A stretch of DNA of 39,771 bases, taken from Candidatus Poriferisocius aerobius (GTDB lineage: Bacteria; Actinomycetota; Acidimicrobiia; Acidimicrobiales; Bin134). The notes under the pieces were generated by a model. It was given only the letters and a program-made list of their open reading frames with translations. It was not told the DNA's origin and ran no database searches. Numbering within the stretch: the first letter of the stretch is position 1; each line of letters begins with the position of its first letter. Positions 8,754 through 17,861 of this stretch are shown here, piece after piece. The position numbers and the translations under genes were made by a program. The DNA lies in NCBI GenBank assembly GCA_028278955.1, contig JAPYOC010000051.1:1-39771 (forward strand). Reading direction: 5' to 3'.

Positions 8754-9938
8754 TCAAGACCGGGGAAGCCCGAGCACGCGATCAGCGATGATGTTGCGCT
8801 GGATCTCCGAAGACCCCGCTGAGATCGTCCCTGCGAAAGTGGAGAAAAAATCCTCCTGGGTTCCCACCTCGGTGTCACGGCCCGATACCGGTCGCAGCCC
8901 GGCCGGGCCGGCCAGTTCGGCGGCGACGAGGGCCAGCCGCTGCCTGACCTCGCTGGTGTAGACCTTCATCAGAGCCTGCTCCGGCGCGGTGCCCCCTCTC
9001 ACATAGCGGGCAAAACCTCGGTATCCCATGCAGCGAGCGGCCAGGACGTCCACATGGAGGCCGACGAAGTCGTCGATGGCGCCGGCCCTCTCCAGAGGCC
9101 CCAAGTCCCCGAGGAGCTCGGGGGCGAGCTCGAGAAGCCGTTTGAGAGCCACCTCGTTTCCGAACACCGACATCAGCCACACCAAGCTCCGCTCGTGGGC
9201 CAGCGAGTCGTTTGCCATTCGCCAGCCGTTGTTCAGCGCTCCCACGAGGTTCTCGGCGGACACGGTCACGTCGTCCAGAAAAACCTCATTGAGGTCGGGG
9301 AAGCGAGGGTGGACGATCTCCATGAGGGGGCGCACGGTCACCCCGCCCGCGTCCATGGGGACCAACACGATCGAGATGCCCTGATGCTTGGGCACATCGG
9401 GATCGGTGCGGCAGAACATGAAGCAGAAATCTGCGTCGTGAGCGCCGGAGGTCCACACCTTCTGGCCGTTCAGGACGATTGAATCCCCGTCGAACACCGC
9501 CCGAGTCTTGAGGCTGGCCAGGTCGCTTCCGGCATCGGGTTCGCTCATTCCGAGGCACGCGGTGAGGTCGCCGCGCAACAACGGCATGGCATAGCACTCG
9601 ATCTGGTCCTCGCTGCCGTGGTCGATGAGCGACGGAGCGACAATCCCCAAGCCCTGCGGGTTGGTGGTCCGTGGGATACCCCTGTTGTCGAGCTCTTCTA
9701 GGTAGACCAGGGTCTCGACCGGGTCGGCGTTTCGACCGCCGAGTTCAGGCGGCCAGCCCGGTACCAGCCAGCCATCGTCGAACATCCGCTTGGCCCAGCG
9801 CCTTGCCCACGGAGGCCGGTGGGCAGAGGAGCGAACCGGCGCCGACTCCATCTCCTCTGGGGTCGGCTGGTTCTCGTCGAGCCATTCCTGGAACTGGCCT
9901 CGGAAGCGCTCCACGTCGTCGTCGTAGCGGAGCTTCAT
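8754..9938 (-). CDS. Acyl-CoA dehydrogenase, large-subunit type (pair 2)
   Basis: This 394-aa ACAD starts at ATG 9938 (MKLRYDDDVERFRGQF), with GGGGGAG just upstream and an ATGA overlap with the preceding small-subunit gene; the open frame further upstream is spurious. Visible motifs are WPPELGGRNADPVETL, GMSEPDAGSDLASL, LNGQKVWTSGAHDADFCF and AGSSEIQRNIIADRVLGLP. As in the other large subunits, the MCAD-type catalytic Glu position is not Glu. Likely role: partner of the 9935-11050 product in desaturating an acyl-CoA of the island's pathway. Confidence 0.92.
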   Translation of the reverse strand: MKLRYDDDVERFRGQFQEWLDENQPTPEEMESAPVRSSAHRPPWARRWAKRMFDDGWLVPGWPPELGGRNADPVETLVYLEELDNRGIPRTTNPQGLGIVAPSLIDHGSEDQIECYAMPLLRGDLTACLGMSEPDAGSDLASLKTRAVFDGDSIVLNGQKVWTSGAHDADFCFMFCRTDPDVPKHQGISIVLVPMDAGGVTVRPLMEIVHPRFPDLNEVFLDDVTVSAENLVGALNNGWRMANDSLAHERSLVWLMSVFGNEVALKRLLELAPELLGDLGPLERAGAIDDFVGLHVDVLAARCMGYRGFARYVRGGTAPEQALMKVYTSEVRQRLALVAAELAGPAGLRPVSGRDTEVGTQEDFFSTFAGTISAGSSEIQRNIIADRVLGLPRS

Positions 9939-11050
9939 GACTCCCCCCTGTCCGCGAGCCCCAGAATGGCCGCCAGCTCGCTGCGGTGGAAGCGGCTGCT
10001 TCCACACAGCAACTCGCCCGCCTTGGCCCGTTTGAGCAGAAAGTGCAGGTCGTTCTCCCAGGTGAAGCCGATGCCGCCGTGGAGTTGAAGCCCGTCTCGG
10101 GCCAGAAGCCTCTGGCAGTCTCCCGCCGCGATCTTCGAGGAATGGGTGGCCGCCGCTCGGCCCTCATTGTCTTCGGCGATGCACAGGCTGGCGTAGTAGC
10201 ACACGGCGGTGGCGCGCTCCACCGCCAGCAAGAGGTCGGCAAGACGGTGTTTGAGGGCCTGGAACGAGCCGATCGGCCGCCCGTACTGCTCGCGCCCCTT
10301 GGCGTACTCCAGCGTGACTTCGAGGATTCTGCGGCAAGCCCCAACCGTTTGCATCGCCATCGCCACCACCGCTTGCTGAAGCACCCGCTCGACCGCCTCG
10401 CTCGATCCGTCGCCCGGTTCGACGAGGGCCTTGGCCGGGGCTCCGTCGAACTCCACGTCGGCGAGGGCGAGGGTCGGCTCTATGGACGGCCGGGGCCGCG
10501 CCTCGGCGTCGCTGGCCTCCACGAGGAACAGCCCAGGTGCGCCGGTACGGCCGTGGGTGGCCAAGACCGCGAAGGAGCTGACTTCGCCGCCGGAGAGGGC
10601 ATCGGTCTTGGATCCCGAGATCCTCCATGCATTTGCGGCCGGCTGGGCCACGGTCTGAGGTTTCTCAGGCCGCCACCGGCCGCGTTCTGAAACAGCTAGT
10701 GCGCCGGTTCGCCGGCCGGCCGCCACCTCTTCCATCTCGCCGTGCGCCTTGGCCTTGAGCAGTGCGGGAGTGAGCTGCGAAGCGGTGGCCAGCAGCGGAC
10801 CCGGAGCAGTCGCCCGTCCCAAGTCTTCGGCGAGAAGAGCCACTTCGACGAACCCGAGGCCCAACCCGCCCGCGCCCTCCGGCACCGACAGGCCGGGCCA
10901 GCCGAGGTGGGTCATCTGCTCCCACAGCGCCGCTGCATTCCCGGTCCCCTCGTACACTGCTCGAACGGCGGCGGGCGGGCAGGCGCCTTCAAGCACGGCT
11001 CTTATGTTTTCCCGCAGGTCAAGCTGGTCATTGGAGAGTTCGAGATCCAT
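9935..11050 (-). CDS. Acyl-CoA dehydrogenase, small-subunit type (pair 2)
   Basis: This 371-aa protein begins MDLELSNDQLDLRENIRAVL, a classic ACAD N-terminus, and carries YGRPIGSFQALKHRLADLL and GGIGFTWENDLHFLLKRA. It lacks the C-terminal EIQRNII-type segment found in its partner, as expected for one half of a heteromeric ACAD. The ATG at 11050 is preceded by GGGAAGA. Palindrome B lies 19 bases upstream, in the gap shared with the divergent ABC-importer operon, so the two are probably co-regulated. Confidence 0.92.
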   Translation of the reverse strand: MDLELSNDQLDLRENIRAVLEGACPPAAVRAVYEGTGNAAALWEQMTHLGWPGLSVPEGAGGLGLGFVEVALLAEDLGRATAPGPLLATASQLTPALLKAKAHGEMEEVAAGRRTGALAVSERGRWRPEKPQTVAQPAANAWRISGSKTDALSGGEVSSFAVLATHGRTGAPGLFLVEASDAEARPRPSIEPTLALADVEFDGAPAKALVEPGDGSSEAVERVLQQAVVAMAMQTVGACRRILEVTLEYAKGREQYGRPIGSFQALKHRLADLLLAVERATAVCYYASLCIAEDNEGRAAATHSSKIAAGDCQRLLARDGLQLHGGIGFTWENDLHFLLKRAKAGELLCGSSRFHRSELAAILGLADRGES

Positions 11051-11069
11051 GCGTCTTCCCAGAGTTTGG

Positions 11070-11082
11070 TATACCTAGTATA
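11070..11082. promoter_or_regulatory. Operator-like palindrome B (TATAC-CTA-GTATA)
   Basis: Perfect 5-3-5 inverted repeat in the divergent gap, 19 bases before the ACAD ATG (minus strand) and 74 bases before the importer lipoprotein ATG (plus strand). It has the same arm sequence and spacing as sites A and G. One site could control both operons. Confidence 0.72.
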
Positions 11083-11156
11083 GTAAATCGTGTCCACGAA
11101 GACGGACAAAAAGCGCCGTTGGCTAGCCTGACGGCCGCCCCAAATGAGGAGAGACC

Positions 11157-12623
11157 ATGAGTGTTTCGTTTCGCCTGGTGATGCCGGTCGTGTTGGCGGT
11201 CGCATTGATTGCGGCCGCGTGCGGCAACGACGACGACTCATCGGCTGGCACCGATGTTTCCGCGACCGGTGAGGCAACGGCTGAGGCCGAGGTGCAAGCG
11301 ACGCCGGAGCCCGAAGAGCCGGAGGCAACGGCTGAGGCCGAGCCCGAAGAGCCTGAGGCAACGGCTGAGGCCGAGCCCGAAGAGCCTGATGAGAGCGATA
11401 TGTTTGTTCCCCTCGATGGCGTGCCGGGCGTGAGTGATGAGGAGATCGGCGTCGCCGTCATCGGGACGAATTCGAACAACCCGCTCGGAAATTGCGTCCT
11501 CGATTGCTACCAGACAGGCGTGCAGGCGTATTTCGACATGGTGAACAGCGAGGGCGGGCTGTACGGGCGCCAGCTTGTGATCAACCGGAGCATCGATGAC
11601 GAGTTGTTCAACAACCAGGCAGCCTCGCTGGAGGTCATTGCCGAAGACGACTCGCTGGCCGCGTTCACGGCCACGCTCTTCGCCAGCGGCTGGGCAGACC
11701 TCGATGAGGCCGGGATTCCCAACTACCACTGGGGTATCCACCCCACCGACGCGGCTGGCCTGCAGACCAACTTTCCCCTGCCCGCGGCAAGCTGCCCCAC
11801 CTGTACCAGTCGCTTCATTGCCTACCTCGCCCAGCAAGCCGGCGCCACCAGGGTGGCGGCGCTCGGCTATGGCATCACTGAGAACTCAAGGACCTGCGCC
11901 AACACCTATGCGGACTCGATCGACCTCTACTCCGGAGACATCGGCGCTGAAACCGTCTACCTCAACAACGAGCTGGAGTTCGGGCTGCCCAACGGGATCG
12001 GCCCCCAGGTGACCGCGATGGTCGAAGCCGGGGTGGACTTCATCGTGTCGTGCATCGACCTCAACGGGATGACGACCCTGGCCCAGGAGCTTGAGCGCCA
12101 AGGCGTGCGCGACCAGATAGCGATGCACCATGCCAACGGCTACGACCACGCTTGGGCGGCCAGGCTGGGCTCGCTCTTGGACGGCGACCTCGTTGCTTTC
12201 CAGCATGCGCCCTTCGAGGCCACCGGCGTGGCTGCGGTTGCCGATTTCCTGGAATGGACGGAGGCCAATGGGGGGCCCATAGGCGAGCCGACGATGTACG
12301 GTTGGGTCAACGCTGACTTGTTCGTGGCGGGCCTCAAGGCCGCCGGCCCTGAGTTCAGCCGAGAGGCAATCATCGAGGCCAGCAACACCGAACTCACCGA
12401 GTACTCGGCTAATGGCCTGGTCAACGAGACCGACTGGTCGCGCCAGCATCTACCGCCCGTTCCCGAAGATCGCATCACCAACGGGCACAGGAAGGAGTGC
12501 GTGGCGGCGGTGAGGATACAAGGAGGAGCGTATGAACTGCTGGGCACGGCCGATGCGCCGTTCCTCTGCTGGGACAACTCCAACACTGATTGGGCCGATC
12601 CTGAACCCACGAGCTTCAGCTGA
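11157..12623 (+). CDS. ABC importer substrate-binding lipoprotein (branched-chain amino acid/amide type)
   Basis: This 488-aa exported lipoprotein has a hydrophobic signal ending in a lipobox, with lipidated C22 (LIAAACG). A Glu/Pro/Ala linker (about residues 35-80) is followed by a type I periplasmic-binding fold: EEIGVAVIGTNSNNP, YFDMVNSEGGLYGRQL, then the second lobe from about residue 205. It would capture substrate outside the membrane and deliver it to the LivHM permease encoded next. AGGAGA (11147-11152) precedes the ATG. Family members bind amino acids, amides, short-chain acids or aromatics; the local context suggests the island's own carboxylic substrate, but that is inference. Confidence 0.9.
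   Translation: MSVSFRLVMPVVLAVALIAAACGNDDDSSAGTDVSATGEATAEAEVQATPEPEEPEATAEAEPEEPEATAEAEPEEPDESDMFVPLDGVPGVSDEEIGVAVIGTNSNNPLGNCVLDCYQTGVQAYFDMVNSEGGLYGRQLVINRSIDDELFNNQAASLEVIAEDDSLAAFTATLFASGWADLDEAGIPNYHWGIHPTDAAGLQTNFPLPAASCPTCTSRFIAYLAQQAGATRVAALGYGITENSRTCANTYADSIDLYSGDIGAETVYLNNELEFGLPNGIGPQVTAMVEAGVDFIVSCIDLNGMTTLAQELERQGVRDQIAMHHANGYDHAWAARLGSLLDGDLVAFQHAPFEATGVAAVADFLEWTEANGGPIGEPTMYGWVNADLFVAGLKAAGPEFSREAIIEASNTELTEYSANGLVNETDWSRQHLPPVPEDRITNGHRKECVAAVRIQGGAYELLGTADAPFLCWDNSNTDWADPEPTSFS
11322..11387 (+). repeat. 33-bp tandem repeat in the lipoprotein linker
   Basis: Two identical 33-base units (11322-11354 and 11355-11387) encode an 11-residue Glu/Pro/Ala-rich unit, EATAEAEPEEP. 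A 21-base partial copy starts at 11271. The repeat stays in frame and lengthens the acidic tether between the lipid anchor and the binding domain; copy number is likely to vary between strains. Confidence 0.85.
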
Positions 12624-12627
12624 TCCG

Positions 12628-12669
12628 CCCCGCGCATTTCCGCACGTGATCTAGAGCACCCAAGCGGGG
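12628..12669 (+). promoter_or_regulatory. Possible hairpin covering the livHM ribosome binding site
   Basis: CCCCGC (12628-12633) can pair with GCGGGG (12664-12669), leaving a 30-base loop. The right arm overlaps the G-rich ribosome binding site of the GTG-initiated permease gene. It could tune permease translation relative to the abundant binding protein; with a six-pair stem this is weak. Confidence 0.25.
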
Positions 12670-12678
12670 GGTACGAAT

Positions 12679-14805
12679 GTGATCTTGGCCTCGGTCGGAG
12701 AGGACTTCTTTCGAGCGATCCTGCAGGGAACGCCGTCGGGGACCGTTTTCGCCCTTGTGGCGCTTGGTTTCGTCCTCACCTACAAGACCTCTGGGGTGTT
12801 CAACCTGGCGTTCGGGGCCCAGGCCTACATCTCCGCGGCGCTGTATTTCCATGCCGTCAACCAGTGGGGCTGGTCGACGGTGCCCGCGCTCTTGCTCTCG
12901 GTCTTCGCGGTGGCCCCGGCCATCGGCCTGGTGCTGGAACGGACGATGTTCCGCAGGCTTCGCACGGCCAGTGCCGTGGCGAAGCTCGTGGTGGCCATCG
13001 GGTTGAATGTGGCCCTCCCCGCCATCTTCGAGCTGGCGGTGAGGTACGAGCCCGTTGCCGGGCGCACTCCGACTGGAATCGTGCCGAACGGCGCCAGCGT
13101 CTTCTATGACCCGTTCGGCATCTACCCCTTCAGCCGGGACGAGCTGGCCCAGATGGCCGTGGCCTTGTGCGGAGCGCTGTTGTTGGCCGCGCTGTTTCGA
13201 TTCACCTCCATCGGCCTGTCCATGCGGGCGGTGGTCGAAAGCCCCCGGATGACCGAGATGGCCGGTATCCGGGCGGATTGGGTGTCGGCGTTCGCCTGGG
13301 CGCTCTCCAGCGCGTTTGCGGGCATGGCGGGTGTGCTGATCGCTCCCCGCTTCAACACCCTGATTGCTCCCGACTTCTTCTACCTGGTGGTGGTGGCGAT
13401 AGCCGCCGCCGCCATTGGCCGCCTCGTCAGCCTGCCCCGCGCGCTTGCGGGCGGCCTGCTGTTGGGCTGGGGCACTGCGGTGTTCAACACCTTCGCCCCC
13501 GACTGGGCCGAGTCGTTCACCTTTCTGGAGCCCCTCACCGACAACATCACACCGGCGATTCCTTTCATCGTGCTATTTGGCATATTGGTTCTGTGGCCCG
13601 CCATCCGACGGTTGCGAGAGGCGAACGACCCCATGGCCGGAGTCGACCCTCCTCCGCCCGCCCCTCCCGACTACAAGCGCCACCCGTATCTGACCATGGG
13701 CATCCGGGCCTTCACCTTGTCGTTTCTCATCATCCTCGGCTGGGTGGTGTTCACCCAGGCCGATGTTCGATGGCTGTTCCTGGTGACTCAGGCGGTCGTC
13801 CTTTCCATCGTCTATCTGTCCATCACCGTCATCACCGGGTTCGCCGGACAGATCTCGCTTTGCCAGGGCGCCTTTGCGGCCATCGGCGGCTTCACCGTGT
13901 TCCAGATGGCCGACCGCTGGGACGTGCCTGTGCTCTTGGCCGCGGTGGCCGGAGCGTTCGTCGCCGCGGCCGTGGGCGGGCTGTTGTCGATACCGGTTCT
14001 GCGCCTCGGCGGCGTGTGGCTGGCGTTGGCCACGCTGGCATTCGCCTATTTCTTTGACGCAGTGGTGGTCAAGTTCCCTTGGGTCGGCGGCGGCGAAACC
14101 TCGCTCTTCCAGGGGACCCGGATCCCCCGTCCCCACTTGGGCCCGTTGGACTTCAACGACGACAAAGCGTTTCTCGTGCTAGCGCTCATCGTGCTGGTAG
14201 TGGTGTCGTCTTTGGTGATCCAGCTCCGAGAAGGCACGATCGGCCGCACCCTGCGCGTGCTGCGCGGCAGCGAGGTGGCCGCCGAATCCATCGGCATCTC
14301 CCCGGCCAAGGCGCGCGTAGCCGCCTTCGCGGTGTCGGCCTTCATCGCCGGGCTCGGCGGCGCGATGCTCTCAATGCACCAGGAGAACGTCAACTATCCC
14401 AACAACTTCGCGCCCGCCACGGCGCTGTTCTGGTTGGTCCTCGTGGTGTCGTTGAGCGCCCGCACCGTGGAGGGGGCCATCCAGGCCGGTGCCGCCTTCT
14501 CGCTGTTCCCGCCGATTATCCTCAACGGCACAATCCTGGCCTGGATCCTTCGGGCTGAGGAACGGGTGCCCGGGATCTTCCCCGTCTCGCCGAAATGGAG
14601 GTTCGTGCTGTTCGGACTCGCCGCCGTGCAATACGCCCGCCACCCCGAAGGCATGCTGGAGTTCAGCAAGCGCCGGTCGATCTCCCGACTGGACGCCCGA
14701 CTGTTCGAGAAATACCCCCACGCGGGCCACGCGAAGTTGCGCCGGGCTCGCCGCGGAGAGCCTGCGGCGCGGCCCGAAGCGGTCGCCGAGGAGTCAGAAT
14801 CGTGA
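12679..14805 (+). CDS. Fused LivH-LivM branched-chain-type ABC permease
   Basis: This 708-aa membrane protein fuses the two permeases that are usually separate. Residues 1-310 resemble LivH (GTVFALVALGFVLTYKTSGVFNLAFGAQ and GLSMRAVVESPRMTEMAGI regions). After a Pro-rich cytoplasmic linker (about 315-330), residues 335-690 resemble LivM (ITGFAGQISLCQGAFAAIGG and RGSEVAAESIGISPAKARV). The protein would form the whole membrane channel for the upstream lipoprotein. Start: GTG 12679; the overlapping ATG two bases earlier is followed at once by TGA. It is followed by the LivG gene with a GTGA overlap. The basic C-terminal tail of about 70 aa is longer than usual. Confidence 0.92.
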   Translation: MILASVGEDFFRAILQGTPSGTVFALVALGFVLTYKTSGVFNLAFGAQAYISAALYFHAVNQWGWSTVPALLLSVFAVAPAIGLVLERTMFRRLRTASAVAKLVVAIGLNVALPAIFELAVRYEPVAGRTPTGIVPNGASVFYDPFGIYPFSRDELAQMAVALCGALLLAALFRFTSIGLSMRAVVESPRMTEMAGIRADWVSAFAWALSSAFAGMAGVLIAPRFNTLIAPDFFYLVVVAIAAAAIGRLVSLPRALAGGLLLGWGTAVFNTFAPDWAESFTFLEPLTDNITPAIPFIVLFGILVLWPAIRRLREANDPMAGVDPPPPAPPDYKRHPYLTMGIRAFTLSFLIILGWVVFTQADVRWLFLVTQAVVLSIVYLSITVITGFAGQISLCQGAFAAIGGFTVFQMADRWDVPVLLAAVAGAFVAAAVGGLLSIPVLRLGGVWLALATLAFAYFFDAVVVKFPWVGGGETSLFQGTRIPRPHLGPLDFNDDKAFLVLALIVLVVVSSLVIQLREGTIGRTLRVLRGSEVAAESIGISPAKARVAAFAVSAFIAGLGGAMLSMHQENVNYPNNFAPATALFWLVLVVSLSARTVEGAIQAGAAFSLFPPIILNGTILAWILRAEERVPGIFPVSPKWRFVLFGLAAVQYARHPEGMLEFSKRRSISRLDARLFEKYPHAGHAKLRRARRGEPAARPEAVAEESES

Positions 14806-15572
14806 GCGGGCTGCTCGAAGCGACCGGAATCTCGAAGTCCTTTGCCGGAATCCAGGCCTTGCAGGACGTGACCCTCTCGGTCGACGCGCAACAGAGGACT
14901 GGCCTTATCGGGCCGAACGGCGCCGGTAAGACGACATTCTTCAACTGCTTGCTAGGGGTTCTCGCTCCCGACGAGGGCGAGGTCCGGTTCAAGGGTCAAG
15001 ACATGGGAGGGGTGCCGGTGAGCCATCGCGCCCGGGCCGGAATCGGTCGCACCTTCCAGCGCATCGAGCTGTTCGACGAGACTTCGGTTTTCGAGCACCT
15101 GTTCATCGCCGAGCGGGTCCGCAACGGCTCTGGGGCGTTCTGGAAAGACCTGGTCGGCCTGGGAAGGCCCAAGCCCGCCGAGATCAACCGGTGCCGGGAA
15201 ATGCTCGACCTTCTCGGATTGCTCCCCGTGGCCGATGAGCCCATCGAGGCGCTCAGCTTGGGCCAGGGACGCCTCGTGGAGGTGGGGCGAGCGCTCATGA
15301 CCAACCCTGAGCTGCTGCTCCTTGACGAGCCGAGTTCAGGCCTCGACCGCAAGGAGACCGCGGCTTTGGCCGCCACCCTTCGAGCGGTCCAGGCCGAGCG
15401 GGGGTTTGCCATTTTGCTGGTCGAGCATGACATCGAGCTCGTCGCCGATTTCACCGAGCACACCTACGTCCTCGATTTCGGCACCCTTATCGCCAGTGGC
15501 CCCACCTCCGAGGTCCTCGACGACCCCGAGGTGCGCGCCTCCTACCTCGGCACATTCGAGGCAGAGGCATGA
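14802..15572 (+). CDS. livG: ABC transporter ATP-binding protein, LivG type
   Basis: This 256-aa ATPase has Walker A GPNGAGKTT (K43), Q-loop region RTFQRIELF, signature LSLGQGRLVEVGRAL, Walker B LLLLDEPSSGLD and H-loop LLVEHDIELV. The LivG-type insertion after the Q-loop and the ending DDPEVRASYLG support LivG rather than LivF. The GTG start at 14802 overlaps the permease TGA (GTGA). It energises import through the fused permease together with the next gene product. Confidence 0.94.
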   Translation: MSGLLEATGISKSFAGIQALQDVTLSVDAQQRTGLIGPNGAGKTTFFNCLLGVLAPDEGEVRFKGQDMGGVPVSHRARAGIGRTFQRIELFDETSVFEHLFIAERVRNGSGAFWKDLVGLGRPKPAEINRCREMLDLLGLLPVADEPIEALSLGQGRLVEVGRALMTNPELLLLDEPSSGLDRKETAALAATLRAVQAERGFAILLVEHDIELVADFTEHTYVLDFGTLIASGPTSEVLDDPEVRASYLGTFEAEA

Positions 15573-16309
15573 AGCCGCCGGACTCTGCACCCCCGGTGCT
15601 CGAGATGCGAAGCGTGGAAGCGGCCTACGGGCCGTTCCGAGCGCTGTTCGGCGTCTCACTCCACGTCGGTGAGGGCGAGGCCGTCGGCATCCTCGGGGCC
15701 AACGGGGCCGGCAAGACCGCGGTAGCCCGGGTGGCCAGCGGGTTGGTGCCGCCGAACGCCGGCGCCGTTCATATCGGCGGGGTGGACATGAGCGGCGAGA
15801 ATGCCTACAAGTTCGCCCGCGCCGGCGTGGCCCACGCCCCGGAGGGCCGCTCGGTGCTGGCCACGTTCACGGTGAGGGAGAACCTCGAGCTTTCGTTTCG
15901 CCGGGCCCTGGGCCGGAGGGGGGTGAAATCGGGGCTCGACCGAGCGTTCGACTTCTTCCCCCGCCTCGGCGAGCGGCGGAACCAGATCGCCGGCACCCTC
16001 TCGGGGGGCGAGCAGCGGATGCTGTCGCTGGCCCGCGTGCTCGTCGAGGAGCCCCGGCTCCTGATCGCCGACGAGCTCTCGCTCGGCCTCGCCCCGATCA
16101 TCATCGACGAGGTCTACCGGATTCTCGAATCGATTCGGGGTGCCGGGACCTCGCTGCTCATCATCGAACAGCACGTCACCTACGCCCAGAACCTTTGTGA
16201 TCGGATCGTCTTGATGGACCACGGCCAACTCGACTGGGTAGGCCCAGCCCAACAGGCCGGAGACGCTCTTGCCGCCCGACTCTTCAGCCCCAACTCCCCA
16301 CGACAATGA
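15569..16309 (+). CDS. livF: ABC transporter ATP-binding protein, LivF type
   Basis: This 246-aa ATPase has Walker A GANGAGKTA (K49), the LivF-typical HAPEGRSVLATFTVRENLEL, signature LSGGEQRMLSLARVL, Walker B LLIADELSLGLAP and H-loop LLIIEQHVTYA. It starts with an ATGA overlap on livG. Complete with lipoprotein, LivHM and LivG, this makes a full HAAT-family importer. The operon probably continues into the VOC gene after 74 bases. Confidence 0.94.
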   Translation: MKPPDSAPPVLEMRSVEAAYGPFRALFGVSLHVGEGEAVGILGANGAGKTAVARVASGLVPPNAGAVHIGGVDMSGENAYKFARAGVAHAPEGRSVLATFTVRENLELSFRRALGRRGVKSGLDRAFDFFPRLGERRNQIAGTLSGGEQRMLSLARVLVEEPRLLIADELSLGLAPIIIDEVYRILESIRGAGTSLLIIEQHVTYAQNLCDRIVLMDHGQLDWVGPAQQAGDALAARLFSPNSPRQ

Positions 16310-16383
16310 CGCCTGATGGACGAGGCGGCTGGTTTGCGCCCGGCGTGGGAAGCAGCAGCCGATCTTGGGTGAGCCGGTAGCTC

Positions 16384-17277
16384 ATGGTCGGCATCAAGAT
16401 GTTGTGGCACACCACGGCCATGGGCGCCGACTACGACGAAATGCTCGGTCCGTTGCAGCGTTTGTTCGGCGCTGCGGTGATGCACGAGAACGTCTCTGAG
16501 GCAGTCGGCGTGGGAAGGCGTGGGGGGATGATCTGGGTGGGGGACAACTCGATAGAAATCGGCGCTCCAGTGGGCGAGCGGTCGCCGGTTCGCAACTTCG
16601 TGGAGCGCTGGGGCGGCGGCATGCATTCGATCGCCCTGCAAGTGGATGACGCCAAGGCCACCGCCGAGCGGCTGGCCCGGCACCATGTCGCCCCGCAAGT
16701 CTGGATCGACGACGGCATCTTCTTCTCCAAGCCCCAAGACACCGCCGGCTTGTTGTTGGAATGGTCCGACCGCCACACCGACGACGATCCCCGTTGGGGA
16801 CATGCCCTCCGACCGCGGCCCGAGACGCCGGTGGCCCCGGCGTTGCAGTACGCGTTCGTCACCGCAGTAGTGGCCAGGCCCGCCGCCGTAGCCGATCGGC
16901 TGGCCGGCTTGTTCGACACCGAGGTTCTCAGCGCCAAAGAAAATCCGGCCCCGGACGAAATCGGGGCCATCGTGTCGCTCAAGGACTGCCTCCTGTTGCT
17001 GTTTCCCCTGCCAACGGAGGGCGCCTCAAAAGAGATATGGGGAAGCGGCATCACCCGCAATCGGTTCCATGCCCACGGACTGCTCGTCAACAACCTGGCC
17101 GAGGCCGTATCCGACTTGGCCTCCCACGGCGTCTGTCCAGTGGCCCAGATTGCGGGCATGGCCTATTTGGATCCAGAGGCCGTGCCGATTCCGACCTTCC
17201 TCGTCGAAGCGCTCTTGGTCGAAGACCCCCGGCACGCGCTTGCCCAACCGCACGCACAAGAGAAACAGGAGCCATGA
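16384..17277 (+). CDS. VOC (glyoxalase/dioxygenase fold) protein with two half-domains
   Basis: This 297-aa protein appears to contain two vicinal-oxygen-chelate modules, about residues 1-130 (with GGGMHSIALQVDD and LLLEWSDRH) and 145-285 (with FVTAVVARPAAVADRLAGLF and FHAHGLLVNNLAEAVSDLASHG). Such proteins use a metal held by His/Glu residues for isomerisation, epimerisation or ring-cleaving oxygenation. H80 and E128-region residues are candidate ligands, but I cannot fix the set. It is adjacent to the importer genes and overlaps the next ORF by ATGA. A methylmalonyl-CoA-epimerase-like or ring-opening role is possible; the function is unassigned. Confidence 0.75.
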   Translation: MVGIKMLWHTTAMGADYDEMLGPLQRLFGAAVMHENVSEAVGVGRRGGMIWVGDNSIEIGAPVGERSPVRNFVERWGGGMHSIALQVDDAKATAERLARHHVAPQVWIDDGIFFSKPQDTAGLLLEWSDRHTDDDPRWGHALRPRPETPVAPALQYAFVTAVVARPAAVADRLAGLFDTEVLSAKENPAPDEIGAIVSLKDCLLLLFPLPTEGASKEIWGSGITRNRFHAHGLLVNNLAEAVSDLASHGVCPVAQIAGMAYLDPEAVPIPTFLVEALLVEDPRHALAQPHAQEKQEP

Positions 17278-17846
17278 TGCCATCGGCCTTCTTGCCTTCC
17301 CGCACCCAGGAGTGGCAGCCCGAGTCTGCCGACGAGTGCCTGGACCACCTTCGATCGGTCCAGCAGATACAGCAGCTTCCGGTGCGCTATGCCCTGGCCG
17401 TGGACAGTCGGGACATGGATGCCCTGGCCGAGCTGTTCGTGGAGGACGTACAAGTCGGCAAGCAGCTTTACGGGCGAGACGAGTTCAAGCGCTGGATGAC
17501 CGAGGCGTTGGGCAAGCTCGGTCGAACCGTCCACCTGGTGGCCAATCACATCCTGAGCTTCCGCGACGCCGATCATGCCGTGGGCGTGGTGTACTGCCGC
17601 GACGAGGTCGAGCATGAAGAAAGCTGGACAGTCGGACACCTCCAGTACTGGGACACCTATGAACGGCGAGCAGGTCGGTGGTACTTCGTTCGGCGCCTTT
17701 ATAACCGCTGGGCTGTGGTGGACGAGATCGCCAGATCCGACAGCGGTTTTGAGGACCAGGGCTTGACCACTCGCGAACTCCCCCAGGCCTGGCCCACTTG
17801 GGACCGGTTCCACAACCGGATCGCCTCTTCGGGGCGGACGGGCTAG
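17274..17846 (+). CDS. NTF2-like/SnoaL-type protein
   Basis: This protein of about 190 aa has a helical N-terminus (IQQLPVRYALAVDSRDMDALAELFVEDVQV), then RDEFKRWMTEAL, VHLVANHILSF and the strand-rich QYWDTYERRAGRWYFVRRLYNRW, the usual SnoaL-4-like NTF2 fold. Members are small cone-shaped dehydratases, isomerases or cyclases, including steroid delta-isomerase relatives. Two adjacent ATGs exist: 17274 overlaps the VOC stop, while 17277 is better spaced from AGGAG (17267-17271). It is co-transcribed with the VOC gene. A role as dehydratase or isomerase on a cyclic intermediate is inferred from family and context only. Confidence 0.8.
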   Translation: MMPSAFLPSRTQEWQPESADECLDHLRSVQQIQQLPVRYALAVDSRDMDALAELFVEDVQVGKQLYGRDEFKRWMTEALGKLGRTVHLVANHILSFRDADHAVGVVYCRDEVEHEESWTVGHLQYWDTYERRAGRWYFVRRLYNRWAVVDEIARSDSGFEDQGLTTRELPQAWPTWDRFHNRIASSGRTG

Positions 17847-17861
17847 ATTGAGAGTGTGTCC

